DNA from: Anaeramoeba flamelloides
Lineage: Eukaryota; Metamonada; Anaeramoebidae
Direction of reading: 5' to 3'
Length of the DNA: 64,000 nt
NCBI GenBank assembly: GCA_027625915.1
Contig: JANTQA010000023.1
Span: forward strand, 11,966,001 to 12,030,000
Shown: one piece after another, positions 11,426 to 34,980 of the stretch
Layout of the letters: the number at the start of each line of letters is the position of its first letter
How positions within the stretch are numbered: position 1 is the stretch's first letter
The notes under the pieces: generated by a model
Database searches by the model: none
What the model was told of the DNA's origin: nothing
Seen by the model: the letters and a program-made list of their open reading frames with translations, nothing else
Made by a program: the position numbers and the translations under genes

Positions 11426-12366
11426 GTTATACCCATATACTAAGAGATATGTGTAGGTAATTGTTAGAATCATTCAAAAAGATAAAATTTAAATAGTAAA
11501 AGTTTAATTGCCTATTGAGAGAGTTGTCCTGAAGACAGACTTTATTTTTTATTTTACTTTTTTTTTTGATAACAATTTCCCATTTTTGTAACTCTTTTTG
11601 TTTTGGAAAAATTTGTTTTTTGTGAATACAATTTGAGATTTTCTTATAAAAAAACTGTATTTGTTTAAAAGTAAACGATTAGTTTGTCTCTATTTGATAA
11701 ATATTTTCAGGGTGAAATAATTGTACAAAAATAAATTTGTCTTTTCTTGTGTAAAATGATTCTGTTAAATCAACAATTATATATTTCTTTCCAAATCATA
11801 CCTTACTAACACAAAAAAGTAAATTCTAATGGTTTAAAATCTTGTCTTGAATTCTGTTCATAATTTATTTTCAGGTTGTTTATAAATCATCTGAAAAAAA
11901 TTATTCTTACAAATTTGCCAATCAAATTTTTTTTGGAATTTGTATGATTATTTTGATATCAAAGATGAAAACAGTTCGAACATATGAATTTAAACTACAA
12001 GAAATGTATATTGAAGACTCTATTTTTGAATAATTCTTTCACACAACATGAAATTTAGCAACGAAATTTTATTTTAAATCGAATTGAGAACCAAAAGTTT
12101 GAAGAAAAAATACAGAAAAGGAAACTCTTTTGGCTCATTTTGAAAATCAAAAAGCTTTTTTAACAGGTAAAATTTTTTATTTTTTTTTGTTTTTGACTAA
12201 TCAAAGCTTTAATTTGATTTTAACAACCTTAAAAACACCAAAACAAACAGCACACGTACGAAATAAAAACAAATATCATAGTTTCATCTCACCACAACAC
12301 CCTTCAATCAGAAGAAAAATAAAAAAAAAACTTTGTTATATTGACACAAGAACAAATTTTTAACCT

Positions 12367-23674
<11,308 letters not shown>

Positions 23675-24690
23675 ATTTTTATTTTAAAAATATTATTGCT
23701 GCCTGATCGAAGAGCGAAATGAGGCGAAAACTGTGGTCATAAATAAAGATAAATATTTTTTGGGCATGGATAATAATCATGAGCATTTTAGATCTCACAT
23801 ATCGCTTATTATCATTACACCTATCGATTAGTCTTAGTTGAAAATTTTTCGACAATTATTAATACCTTTTTTACCAATAAAAATTGTTTGCACAATCTTT
23901 TTACTATTATCAAAATAAAACTGTTTTCTACAAAATAAAAAGAATTTTACTATTGTAATTTTGTTCATCTTATTCAATTTTTTGATTCTGAAATTTTGAT
24001 AAATCTTTTGTTTATTATTCCTATCAATTTACCTATTTAAAAATAAATCAATAAAGGGTGTGCTAATAGATTGGGGGGGTGGGGTATTTTTCTGAGAATT
24101 TGAGAGTTCTTAATTTTCATTATATCATTATTCCTTAGAGCTGTATATAATCAAATAACCTTTGAAATAATAATTTTAAATTTGAATTGTAATGAAAAGA
24201 TTCAAATATAAAAAATTGAAAAATAATTACATTAGAAGGTTATTTGTAGAATTTAAAAAAGTATTGGATGACTACAATTAAAAAGTAACTTGAAAAAAAA
24301 TTTCAACATTGAAAAGAATGATTCTTGATTCTTGTGAAAATATAATTTTTTTCAATTTCATTTTTTTTTGAAAAGTTTTTCAAAACCTCAAAAGTTTTCG
24401 AGTTTTAATGATTAAAACACTTTATTCTTGACTGGAATTTTTCTTGGGCCCTTTTGACCTCAACAATATTGAAAATATTTTTATTAATATTTTCTTCATT
24501 TGAAAAGATATTTTTGATATTATATGCAAAAAAAAAGTTGTTGAGAGATTATTCTTCAAGAGTCCAAAAGTTTTATTTTATATTTTTCCGTGTTAACTAA
24601 AATTATATTGAAAATATATATTTTTTAATTTCTTAGTGATTATTTATCTCAACACATTAATAAAAATTAAACTATTAGTAATAAATAAAT
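23675..24690. other. Intergenic, RGS gene to 5S rRNA
   Basis: AT-rich, no gene recognised. The first 180 bp after the RGS stop are less AT-rich and may be 3' UTR. A short G-rich run (seven G, T, four G) is at about 24072-24083. Confidence 0.5.
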
Positions 24691-24811
24691 GTATTCGGCC
24701 ATACCCAATTTAATAATCCTGGACACATTCCGAACCCAGAAGATCAACGAATTGAGGGCTAAGCTAGTTAGTGAGATGGGGAACCTCTCGCGAACACTTG
24801 GTGCTGAATAC
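24691..24811 (+). rRNA. 5S ribosomal RNA
   Basis: 121 nt, the normal 5S length. The ends GTATTC and GAATAC pair as helix I. Family landmarks are in order: CGGCCATACC at the 5' end, GGACACATTCCGAACCC, GGGCTAAGCTAGTTAGTGAG (internal promoter region), GATGGGGAACCTC and GGTGCTGAATAC. A T6 run follows immediately as the Pol III stop. It stands alone between protein genes rather than in an rDNA or tandem array, at least in this window. Function: structural RNA of the large ribosomal subunit. Confidence 0.92.
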
Positions 24812-24817
24812 TTTTTT
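24812..24817 (+). terminator. Pol III T-run after 5S rRNA
   Basis: Six T residues begin at the base after the predicted 3' end of 5S rRNA, the usual Pol III termination signal. Confidence 0.8.
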
Positions 24818-25059
24818 ATTTTTGACTTGACATTTTAATATATTTTTTTTTCATATATATTACAAGATTTTCGGCAAAAAATTAGAAAAAGGAAAAAAAA
24901 AAAGAGCAAAAATTAATTATTTAAAAAGAATATATTTACTTTAAATAATTAGACCAATAGTTTGAGTAAAATTAATAATTCATTATTTTTTTTAATTTTT
25001 GACTTTTTAAAACCTCTAAATGAAATAATAAATATATTTTAATACTGAAGTTAAAGCAG

Positions 25060-25545
25060 TGAAAAAAATAGCCGATATAAAAATAATCACAGACAAGATT
25101 TTCAATTGTGAATATTAGTAAAAATTTCGTGTAATTTCATTTATTTACAATCAAATCATTTTTTTAAGAATCAAACTTTTTAAATTATAACTCATCCACT
25201 ATTTAGAATGATGATTAAAGAAATCGTACTTGTTCAAAACACCAAATTCAATCAATCAAAAAACAAGAAGAAAAATTATCATTTTCCAAACTCTAATAAA
25301 TCTCTATAAAACTCAATTGTTTTTCAAAAAAAGTTGATCTACTTAGACTCTCAAGCAATTACTCGGGATTCTAGAGACATTTTACTTTGATGAACTTTAA
25401 GTAGGTTGATGACTTATCTCATAAAAAAAATTGGGTTTAATAATAAGGATTTGATTAAAAATAAATGAAATTACACAAAATTTTTACTAATATTCACAAT
25501 TAAAAATCTTGTCCGGGATTTTTTTCATGTCCGGTATTTTTTTCC
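25060..25545. mobile_element. MITE-like long inverted-repeat element
   Basis: Arms of about 95 bp face each other: ACAAGATTTTCAATTGTGAA on the left, TTCACAATTAAAAATCTTGT on the right, extending outward to CCGATAT / ATGTCCGG-type ends. Internal sequence is non-coding. Only this copy is evident in the window. Confidence 0.6.
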
Positions 25546-26149
25546 CTGATATATTTCAAATTTTTTTTTAAGATCTGAATAATTTTAAATCAATAACTCA
25601 AATTAAGCAATATTTTTTAAAAAACTATACTAACCACAAAATTCAAAAAAAAAATAATTATGAAGATTCTGTTATTATCTCTGAATAATATTTAAGGATT
25701 AATTTCTTTTTTTATTTAAAATTTATCATTAAGACTATCTTTATTAAAAAATATATGCTTATTTCATTAAAATTTATTATAATGAAATTATTTTAAAAGT
25801 TTTATTTTCTATTGTTTTTAATGTTTTCATTTATTTTATTGTGTCTAGATTGATATTTTTCAATTTTTTTTTTGTATCAAAATTGTAAATTCTAGTATAA
25901 ATAAAAGTATTTTCTAATTAACATATTTCAATATTTTTAAAAATTAATCAGAAAAATTAAATAAAAATTTCAAATTATACTTTTTTTATTCATTTATATT
26001 ATCATAAATGAATAAAATATTTTTATAAACTTATTTTTTTATTAAATTTTACTCATTATTTAACTCTATACATTTTTTTTTTTATTTATAAATTACCTTA
26101 GAAGAATAAATTAGAAATAAGTAAAATAACATCTATTAGATAATACTTC

Positions 26150-26564
26150 AATATATATATCAGAAACAAAACTAATAAATCAATATTTTTTTTGTAAAAA
26201 TTGTAAAACTCAAATTCTTGGGGCAAAATATATTTAGAAAAAAAACAATTACTCATTTTGTTCTTCAATTGAAGAAGCAAATAATTTTTTAATAGTGAAA
26301 TCAATAAGATTGTTTCACAATCATTTTCACACAGTTTTAATAACATTCGAAGAATACCTTTCATCAAATGACTATGGATCTTACAATAAAAAAAAACATG
26401 TAAATGGATTCATTATCAAAAATAAATTGAAAAAAAAAATTAAAAAGTAAAAAAATGATTTGAATTTTGAAAATTTCCTAAATAATTTTTTTCTTCTAAT
26501 ATTGATTCAATCCTTTTTAACATTTTTTCTATTTCACAAACCACAATTGTGGCATTTTTACTGG
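26150..26564. mobile_element. Family J element, degraded
   Basis: Its right part resembles 21740-21950 (TCAATTTTGAAATTTACTAA there, TTGAATTTTGAAAATTTCCT here) and ends TTTTACTGGAAAATAG, a decayed form of the family terminus. The left end is uncertain. Confidence 0.4.
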
Positions 26565-28082
26565 AAAATAGCTTAATTATTATTAATAATTCAATGAATT
26601 ATATTTTGAATTACTTAAATAATCATATTTTTTTCTAATTTTAAAAATTCAATAAACATAAAAATCTCATCGAAAAAAATTAAAAATCAAGAATTATTTA
26701 ATTCCAAGATGAAATAAAAAAACTAATAGGATTTTCATAATTTTTCTTTGAATGATTCTAACTTGATATTATAATTAAAATCTGGATTAACACTAAATAA
26801 CAAAATATAAATATTAACAAAAAAATATCATTTTCAATGTGTTAAATCCAACTTTAGAAATTTTCGGTTAAATTGGTGTGTTGAATGATAAATATATAAT
26901 AAATATATTAATTCTTCTCAATGAAAAATGATCATTTCTATTGAATTTTTTTTAAAATTTTTATTTCTACAACAAAATGTTGTTTACTCGTTTTTTTTTA
27001 TACTTGGGAAAATGATCAATTTAGGCTATCTCGATGTGGTAACGAAATAATAACAATTTTCAAATAAAAATGTTTTATATAAAGCCTCCAGCTACAACAC
27101 GATGTGCTAATAAAACATATTATTACTGTTATTATTTCCTTTATAATTTTGCATATACAAAATACCAAAAATGCTTATAATTAGAGAACTGTGCAAGATT
27201 TTTTTAAAGTGATATCAAAATTTCCATTTTCCATTTTTTTATCAACACAAAAAAATAATAAATTCATTGTTTTTTTTTAGATTAAGGAACTAATCTCTAT
27301 TAATTTTTTTTACCTAAATTTAAGAGAGTTTGAGATAATTATTTGCTAATTACTTTGATTTGAAAATCCGTGTTTATTTTCAATATTAAACATATTTCTA
27401 GATAAGGAATCCTTATTTAGAAATTGGTCAAAAAAAAAATAATAGAGACTCGTCCCTTCAACAATTTTTGGTTTTTTTGTTTTGCTATTATCAAAATTGT
27501 GTTATTTCAGACAATTTTGGGTTTTTAAGAAAGAATTAGGTTAATTGATCTATGTGAGCTTTTGAAAAAAGAGACTGTTCACGAAAAATTTACCAATCTC
27601 TTCTTTTTCGCTGTTCAAAAACTACATTATTACATTTGTACTGTCATTCTATGGCGAAAAATTATTGATCCAAATTTCTTATTGTAACAAAAAAGCTTTT
27701 AAAAGTTTGAAAATCTTCTACTAAAAACTCGAGTAAACAAAGTATTACAAATTCAGTACTCACATTTAGATATGGTTTCTGCAAGAGTACTACGAACAAT
27801 AATAAAAGTAAATTCCTTTATTTAAAGCTCCAAGCCCAAAGAAAAGAAGTAAAAATTGTTTGGAATTATTAATAATTGGCTATCTTTGATAAAAAAGTTA
27901 ACCTTATTACCAATACACGTTTAGTCAATCATAGGTCTATTTCACTCTTTTAAATTGGAAATCAAGAAAATAATTAGTTCTCAATTAAAAGACCAAAAAA
28001 ACTCCCAAGTCTCGATTTTAGTCGAATCGTTATTTTCAAAAATCATTTTTTTGTTTTTATTCATAATTATTTCAATAAAAGA

Positions 28083-28525
28083 ATGGTTCGTTTTGTTTTT
28101 GTTTTTGTCTTTGAGAGTGATTGATTTCACTTTTCTTGATTTTGCTTTTTGTTATTAAATTTTTCTTTTTTTTTTTAATTTTATTTTTATTTCGCAACCC
28201 CAACCAAAAAATTATAGTCTGGAAGGTAACTTTCCCTTTTCTTTCTTTTTTTTTTTCAATGAACAAAATCTCGTTATTAATTTTTGTTGCTTTTTTTTTT
28301 TTTTTTTCTTTTTTTTACAATCTTTTTTTTTTTTTTTTCCTTTTTAGAAAAGTAGCAATTGGTGGAAATACTGGAAGTAAATCAAGTGGTGGGTTATTTA
28401 GTTATTCCATGACTGGTGGTACAAATGGCATCCCTTTCAACCCTGAACATGTTCTTGCTGGAACAGGAATCTTTCTTTTCTTTATTCTCTTTTTACACAT
28501 CCTCAAGAGAATCTTCTTCGGATAA
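28083..28525 (+). CDS. Sec61-beta (protein translocon subunit), three exons
   Basis: Sec61-beta is the small tail-anchored subunit of the ER protein-conducting channel. The last exon (28348-28525) encodes a Gly/Ser-rich stretch, then SGGLFSYSMTGG, NGIPFNPEHVL and one C-terminal membrane helix (LAGTGIFLFFILFLHILKRI). This is the family layout: a short cytosolic part, a GGxxxFY-like motif, a Pro before the helix, and LHI then a basic residue at the end. No ATG lies in the open frame. The best model joins ATG at 28083-28085, donor GTTCGT, to an 8-nt exon 28218-28225 and then to 28348, giving a 62-residue protein starting MSGRKVAIGG. The last exon is well supported. The microexon model is inferred from phase, a TAG directly before the 8-nt exon, and splice signals. 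Confidence 0.72.
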
Positions 28526-28869
28526 AGAATAATTCACGATCCTATTAATAGGCTGTATTTCCTTTACAAACAAGTAAAATACATACACAAACAATTCTTT
28601 ATTATTTACTGGAAAAGAACTCAACTGGTAAAGAAATATTTATTAATTTTACCGACACAAAAATAAAGAAAAAAAAAAAATTTTTTTTTTAAGGATTTGT
28701 TTTGCTTCTGGTGACAACAAACGAGGAGATTTTATGTGTCATCCAACTTTAAGGTATTTTTGTTCTCAAAACAGATCTATCGTATTTTTTCTTTTCAGGG
28801 ACTCGTAACCCTAATTCTATTTATTTTAATCCCAATGCCAATCTAGCACTTATTTGTATAAGGATCCAA

Positions 28870-30500
28870 TTAAACTTGATAAACAAACTCATTTATCAAC
28901 TTTAGAGAAATGAGTTATCATTTTTAAAAAGAATTCATTTTATCTTTAATTAAAATTTTCAGAAAAAAGATCTGATTATCTTTTTTGTATGGATTTTTGG
29001 ATCGAAACAGAAAAAGAAACTTTCTCAAAAAAGAAAGATTTTTATTTTTCAGGGAAATCTTACATTTAGTAATTTATGAGAGTTTGTTTGAACAAATCAC
29101 ATTTTCAAATTTAATCTTATTTTTAAAAATACCTAAGAAAAATAAATCAAATTTTCAATTCTTGGAGATCAGAAAAAAATCGATTATCTATATTATTTGC
29201 AAATACAGATTAAATATCTTGAGATTTAAAAGATTAGGGAATATTTTTTTTCAAATATTAAGAGTATAAACAACAAACTGTTATTATTGAAATAAGTTAT
29301 TTGATTATATTAATTAATTTTTTTTTTACAGCTATTTTAAAAATGTGAGTTCTTTTTTTTTGTTTGGAGATTGTCAGAATTAAAACTTTTTTTAAAGTTT
29401 TCAGTTTTAAGAAGGTGTGGACTTTTCATTAATAAAGTGGTTTTTTCCCTACTCCAACCTCTACCCCACATTTCAAAGCTTGACTATTTACTTTTTTAAA
29501 ATAGTAAAATGAAAAAAAGTTTTGATTTTTATTTATTTATTTATTTATTTAGAGAAAGGAGCAATTTAAGAAAATTTATCAAATAAAAAAAAGAAAAAGA
29601 AAAATAATAAAAATATTTATACATATAAAATAATAAAAAATCATTTACATGGCCAAATTGAAACTATCCAAGCCCTGAATACACATGGGGAGTAAAAACC
29701 CGATAGAAAGATTATAGATTACAGATAAAAATTCCACAATCCATGATTAATAATTGGTATTCCACTGTCGTTAGGTTTTTTTTAATTTAAAAGAATGTAG
29801 TAAAAGCTTTGATTTTGCTCAATTCTTTTGAATTTAAAAAAAAAAAAACATAGACACGAATCTCAGAGTGTGTCACCCCGTGCCCGAATTTATATATTTT
29901 TCACTATTTTAAAGATTTTTTGTTTTCATTTTTTTCTTTATTTCCTTAAGTTTTCGAACCATAAGAGCTTTGATAAAAAATTCCAGACAAGCACAATAAA
30001 TTTCATAATTTTGATTAGTCAGGTTGAAGAGTTTCTGTGTATTTTTTCTAAGGATAACTTTTTTGTATAAAAAAAAGTTTTTATTCTGAAAAGATCTTTA
30101 CTTTTTGAAAATAGAAAACTTCAAAAAAGTTTTAAAAAAGTGAGGACTTTTTTAAAATGGTATTATTAAAAAAAGTTTTAAAAAATATTCATTTTAAATA
30201 TTACTCTTTTTTTTTTAAATAATTATTTAATTATTAATTTTAATTACTGTTATCTGTTTTAAAAATATTTAAAAAAAAGGGGAAATAAAAGTAAATACTT
30301 TTTATACTTTTAATCTTTGGATTTATTACCGATTCACCTGTAATAACTAAGATGATGTTATTAAATTATTAATTATAATAATCAAATGAAAGGTATATCT
30401 TTCGGTTATATGTTGAATTTTCCAGGCTAAAAAAAGAATTTTGGAAAATTTTTAATTTAATGGTTTATTTTATATTTTTTATACAAAAAGAAAAAAAAAC
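28870..30500. repeat. Dispersed repeat, family L copy 1
   Basis: The first 400 bp align clearly with 35690-36060 in direct orientation (shared blocks: AAAAAGATCTGAT, GAGAGTTT, CAAATATTAAGAGTATAAA). Later parts align more loosely with 36060-36420 (TTGAATTTTCCAG). Nature unknown. Confidence 0.55.
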
Positions 30501-30990
30501 ATTCAAAATTTGTTTGAATCAAAAAATTATCTTTTTCAAAGTTTAAAATAATTATTATAATTTTTTTTTAATTAACTCTTTTTGTTATGTCGATTTATTT
30601 TAAACTTTTTGGTTTTATTTTCAAAGAAAATTTCCATCACAGGCAAATATAATTAGAATTCATTTCTTCTTCAACAAAGAAAATTTTTTGTTTTGGAATA
30701 ATTATAAAATATATATTGGGTTTTGAACTTTTTCAAAAATAATAAAAATGTATCAAACTTTTAAAAACAATAATTCATTTCCGAAAATAGCTATAAAAGT
30801 AAATTGTGCCGTATTATAATTTTCATATTTTAACTTAATTTTCCAATTTCAAGATGTGGTACAAATTTTTTGAATTTGCTATTAAAATTATGAAAGATAC
30901 ATTTTTAGTTTACGAGTTCCATAAAGATTTGAAGGAACCAAATCTAATTTTCAAATAGAGATGAGAAAAATTTTTTCGTTATAAATTATA

Positions 30991-31475
30991 CAGTAGTGTA
31001 AATAACGTATTTTTTTTTACTTGAACCCATTACCAAAATTTAATCCATGTAAAAAATATAGTCTGACTGTAGAAATACAATAAACAAATCAATGAGGTGA
31101 AAACATCATATAAACAAGAAATAAGGTTCTTTAAATCAATATAAAATAAGAATTGTGAAGATATTGAAAGATTAAAAAATAATTTTTTGATAAAAAAAAT
31201 GAGAAAAAAGATCATTTTTTGAATTTTTATAAAAAAAATCCTTTATATCAGAAATTTTGTAAATATGATGAAATTTTTGAAAGAAAAGCATTTAATATTA
31301 TTTCCCTATTTATATTAATTGAAGATCTAACTTCTCAAATCAATTTAAATCTGAACCAAGAATACATAGGTGTCTTCCAATCTTCCAATACACAAGTTTG
31401 AAAAAAAAAAAAAAAACATGAGTTAAATTTTTGTAATGAGTTAAAGGTTGTCAGCACAGGTTATTTACACCACTG
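30991..31475. mobile_element. Tc1/mariner-like MITE, family C copy 2
   Basis: CAGTAGTGTAAATAACG at left and GGTTATTTACACCACTG at right, flanked by TA (30989-30990, 31476-31477), 485 bp. Internally similar throughout to 19405-19880. Non-coding. Confidence 0.75.
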
Positions 31476-33269
31476 TACATTTGAAAAAAAAATGTAACAA
31501 AAGATTCTTTTGACAAATTATTTCTCAAATCTTTGAAATATATTGATATTCAATTATAAGGTGATCCATCAATATAAAAACTCCAAAATTGTAAAATATC
31601 TTTCTTAAATTTGTTGTGAAATGTAGATTAATAGTTAAAAAATTCAATTTTTTTAAAAAATTAAAGTGATCAATCAATTCATGCAAATAACTATGATGCA
31701 TGTTTCAAAATATAATCCCTACTTTTTTTTTGTTCTTGTTCCAAGACAATATACAATTTTATAACCATTAGTATATCTAAATTAAAATCAATTTTGAAGA
31801 CAAACTTTAATATTCAAAATAAATTTTAAATTATGAATGTTATTAGTTGAAAATTTTTTCATAATTTTCTCAATTTTTTTGAAATTTTTTGTTTTTTTTA
31901 ATTCGAATGAAATTTTCTCTTCAAAAATTTACTCTATTTTTTGTTATAAATTTTCCAATTTGATCCTTTATTTTTAGTATTTGTTTTCAAATAATAGAAC
32001 TTGAAGACACCAATACGTTATTTACTGATGCTTTATTGTCTGTTTCTTTGATCTGTTAATGTATAGGTCTTCTATAACAAAAAAATACACTTTTTATTTT
32101 AAAGACTGATTATAACTTTTCGGCACTCATTATTTTGACATCAGTAAATAATTAAGTTGTTAAAGATCCAAGAATTTCAGAAAAAAATCTGCATTTCTAA
32201 TAAAATTTCAAGGTTGAGTCATTAATATTCAGACCCCAAAGTTAAAAAATATCTTTCTTAAATTTGTGACGAAATGTAGATTAGTTGCTACAAAATAAAT
32301 TTTTGTAAAAATTAAATAATTAACGAATAGATTTTTTTGAAAAATTATTTCAGAAATCATGCAAATATTTTGATTGTTACAAGTAGCTTTAACAAGGGGA
32401 ACAAATTAATTAATATTTGTGTTTTTATTCTGATGATAATTGAGTTAATCTTTGAAATTAAAAAATTATAAAAATTAATTACTTTTGGAAGTTCTAAATA
32501 TGAATTATTAAATACCAGAATACTTTATTTTAAGTTTCTATTTTGAGATTTGGAAAATGAATTAATTTTTTTTTTTCATAAAGAAAAATTTTTAATTGTG
32601 ATTACTAATAAAAAATGTAAGAATTTATTGTGCAATAAGATTTATAATAGATTTTTTAGAGCTATTTCAGCCTTGGTGTACTAATATCATTTACACCCAA
32701 TTACAACATACTTTGATTATAGAGAAATCTAGAGTGACACTATTCCCTTAAAGTACAATAAATAAAAAATCGTAAAATCTCAAATCCAAACAATAACACA
32801 AAATCAATTCTTTTTTTTGTTGTGACTTGTACACTCCCTTAAATCAGTCTTTGAAAAAGAATCAAAAACACCCATCAATTTGAAGTTAAATTCCTACAAA
32901 AATTAAATCCTAATAGGATTTTCAAATTAAAAAATTCTTAATTTCTTGTTGATAAACCTAATAACCCTGACATTTTTCAAATAGAAAAAACCATCACCAA
33001 AATAACAGTTGGTGTCTCTCGAAATAAATTTACTTTTCTTCACTTTTCAAAATAATTTTTAAAGAAAGAATAAATAAAAAATCGTCACAAAATATATTGA
33101 TTTTTGGACGAATATAAAATAAAATTTAATAAACTGTAGAGTTCCCTCTGAAGTTATCTACAAAGTTTACAAATTATAACAGTACTTATCCGTTTTTAGG
33201 AGTATTTGATATTAAAACAGAATTCATTAAAGTTGAAAACATATATTTTACTTTATCTAATTTTAAACA

Positions 33270-34654
33270 ATGAATCCAATTAAAAAATTTGGTACGTTTA
33301 ATTAATTTTTGAACTTTTCTTGTACAACTGTTTCAAACCTAAACTCTTTATAAATTTAATCTTTTTTCTCAAAAATATAATTCTTTAATAAAAATAATTA
33401 AATTGGATCTTGTCAAAATGGATAGAAAAGCAATGGTTTAAAAAATGTCCAACCTGCAATTCTGAATGTACTTCAAAGTGCTTTCAAAAAATGAAAATTA
33501 TTGAACAAAAAATCTGTGACGACCTGTCTTCAGAGTGTCCATACTGTAAAGGGTCTGGTATAAATTACATAGTAGCTGAAATCACAACCAAAAAAAATAA
33601 CAAAAAAACAAAAACAAAAATCAAATACTATTTCAATGATCAATTTAAAGACAACATGGTACAATTCTGTCGGTGTGGATGTCAAAGATATAATTGCAAA
33701 AAATGTCTGGGAACAGGCATTTACACAATTTATGATCAAAATAAAATACATTATATCAAGGACTATGACAACCCAAGTATAAACTATTGTAAAAATTGCC
33801 CAGGATTTAATTGCCACAAGTGTAGAGGATTTGGTTTTACATCAATAAAATTAATTAAGGGAATGTTGATACTGACCAAGGAACAATACAAAACAAAAAC
33901 AATTGGGCAAGCTAAACTCTGCCAGTCCTGTATACGATCTTTAAATGTTAAAAATTGTAATCTGTGTAGTGGCTTTGGTACTGTATTACAAAATGTTAAA
34001 ATATGTACCAACTGTTCAGGGTACGGGTTTACTGTCACGAAAATCAAAAACCAGTATAAATATAAAGAGTGTCAAAACTGCCAAGGAAAGGGTATTCCCT
34101 ATAAGTCTTGTATAGAACTAAACATTGAGGAGTGTAAATCTGTGATCAAAAAGGTTGTTCAATTTAAACAGTTTCTTACCGAGATCAAACTAAAATACAC
34201 AATCAAGATGAATGACAAAGTCCAAGAGTTTCTGTTTGCAAATGAGATTTATATGAATGAAAAGATCTTTAATCAAAGTATAGTAAACGAAACCAATTAC
34301 CCACGTGTCCTCCAGTCACTCAAGGATTGCTTTTCGAGCATTCGAGACATTGAAGAACATATGCAAAAAAATTTGTCAAAAAACGACAAAAAGGACAACC
34401 GTTTACTTGCTATGCAATTATATACAATCAAATCTTTTTCAAATTGGTCTCACCATTCGTTCGAACCAAAAGAACATGCAGGTAGAGTAATTTGTGAAAA
34501 AGATTTAATAAACATTCTTGATCTTGTTCAGGAGGTTGTCAATGAATTCAATTTTAAAGAAATTATCAAAATCCCGAAATTAAATAAGAAAAAAAAAAAA
34601 AAAAAAAAAAAAAAGCACAAGTCGTTAATTTTGAGAAAATTGATACAAATTTAA
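33270..34654 (+). CDS. Protein with repeated CxxCxGxG zinc knuckles, unknown function
   Basis: Model: exon 1 33270-33291 (ATG, donor GTACGT), intron of 134 bp, exon 2 33426-34654, 416 residues. The long open frame has no upstream ATG of its own and the phases match, so the short first exon is likely but inferred. Between residues about 15 and 232 there are repeated cysteine pairs: CPTC, CPYCKGSG, CRCGCQRYNCKKCLGTG, CPGFNCHKCRGFG, CQSC, CNLCSGFG, CTNCSGYG and CQNCQGKG. CxxCxGxG is the zinc-binding unit of DnaJ/Hsp40 cysteine-rich domains, but there is no J domain, and more units are present than the four of DnaJ. The C-terminal 170 residues are helical and unrecognised, ending in a poly-Lys tract from an A-run. 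Thus a zinc-binding scaffold or chaperone-like protein is possible; no function is assigned. Confidence 0.78.
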
Positions 34655-34980
34655 AAAGATATTTAATTAATAAGATGTGTACGAATAAAAATGAAAGTTC
34701 TCAGATCACAAGCTTCATGTTATTTAAGAAGAATTAATATTTATTGAATATTTTATTACCAAGTGGGATACTGTACCTTATATTTATTTTCTTTTTACAA
34801 TCATTTTTTACGTTTTTTTATACTGTAATTTCAAATTACTTTTTTTTAATTTTTCTTTCTGAAATATGTTCTCTAAATCTGAAAGTATTGAGTATTCATG
34901 AAAGATAATAGTAACAATTCAAAAAATAAAAATCATGAATTAATTATTGTTTTTTTTTTTTTCTTTTAATTGAGAAAGTT

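Larger units (their letters stand above)
8161..12366. other. Intergenic repeat cluster between alpha-SNAP and the RGS gene
   Basis: Contains a family D MITE (8644-9584) split by a family J element (8871-9554), a family F repeat (about 9620-9900), and a family E repeat (about 9925-11425) split by a family N element (about 10593-11170). A GC-elevated open frame at about 8405-8594 is noted in the findings. The rest is AT-rich with no recognised gene. Confidence 0.6.
24818..28082. other. Intergenic, 5S rRNA to Sec61-beta
   Basis: No gene recognised. Holds an inverted-repeat element (about 25060-25545), a degraded family J copy (about 26150-26564) and an imperfect hairpin near 27040-27140. The rest is low-complexity AT-rich DNA. 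Confidence 0.55.
28526..33269. other. Intergenic, Sec61-beta to zinc-knuckle gene
   Basis: Contains family L copy 1 (about 28870-30500), a family A hairpin relic near 29776-29840, family C copy 2 (30991-31475) and a pair of short direct repeats (about 31560-31680 and 32210-32320, sharing AAATATCTTTCTTAAATTTG). No gene recognised; the 94-residue open frame at 28985 lies in the repeat. Confidence 0.55.

Noticed and set aside
12130-12363. 77-codon frame just upstream of the RGS-gene ATG
   Set aside because: Different reading context, ends at the TAA before the chosen ATG, and shows no domain. It could be 5' UTR.
23690-23860. Possible snRNA or other ncRNA after the RGS stop
   Set aside because: Moderate GC and small hairpins, but no motif of U1-U6, SRP, RNase P or U3 RNA was found. 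Probably 3' UTR.
28985-29269. 94-codon open frame in repeat L
   Set aside because: The related repeat copy at 35750 shares a few residues but not the frame; no family resemblance.
33418-33440. ATG at 33418 as start of the zinc-knuckle gene
   Set aside because: It is in another frame and stops after a few codons.
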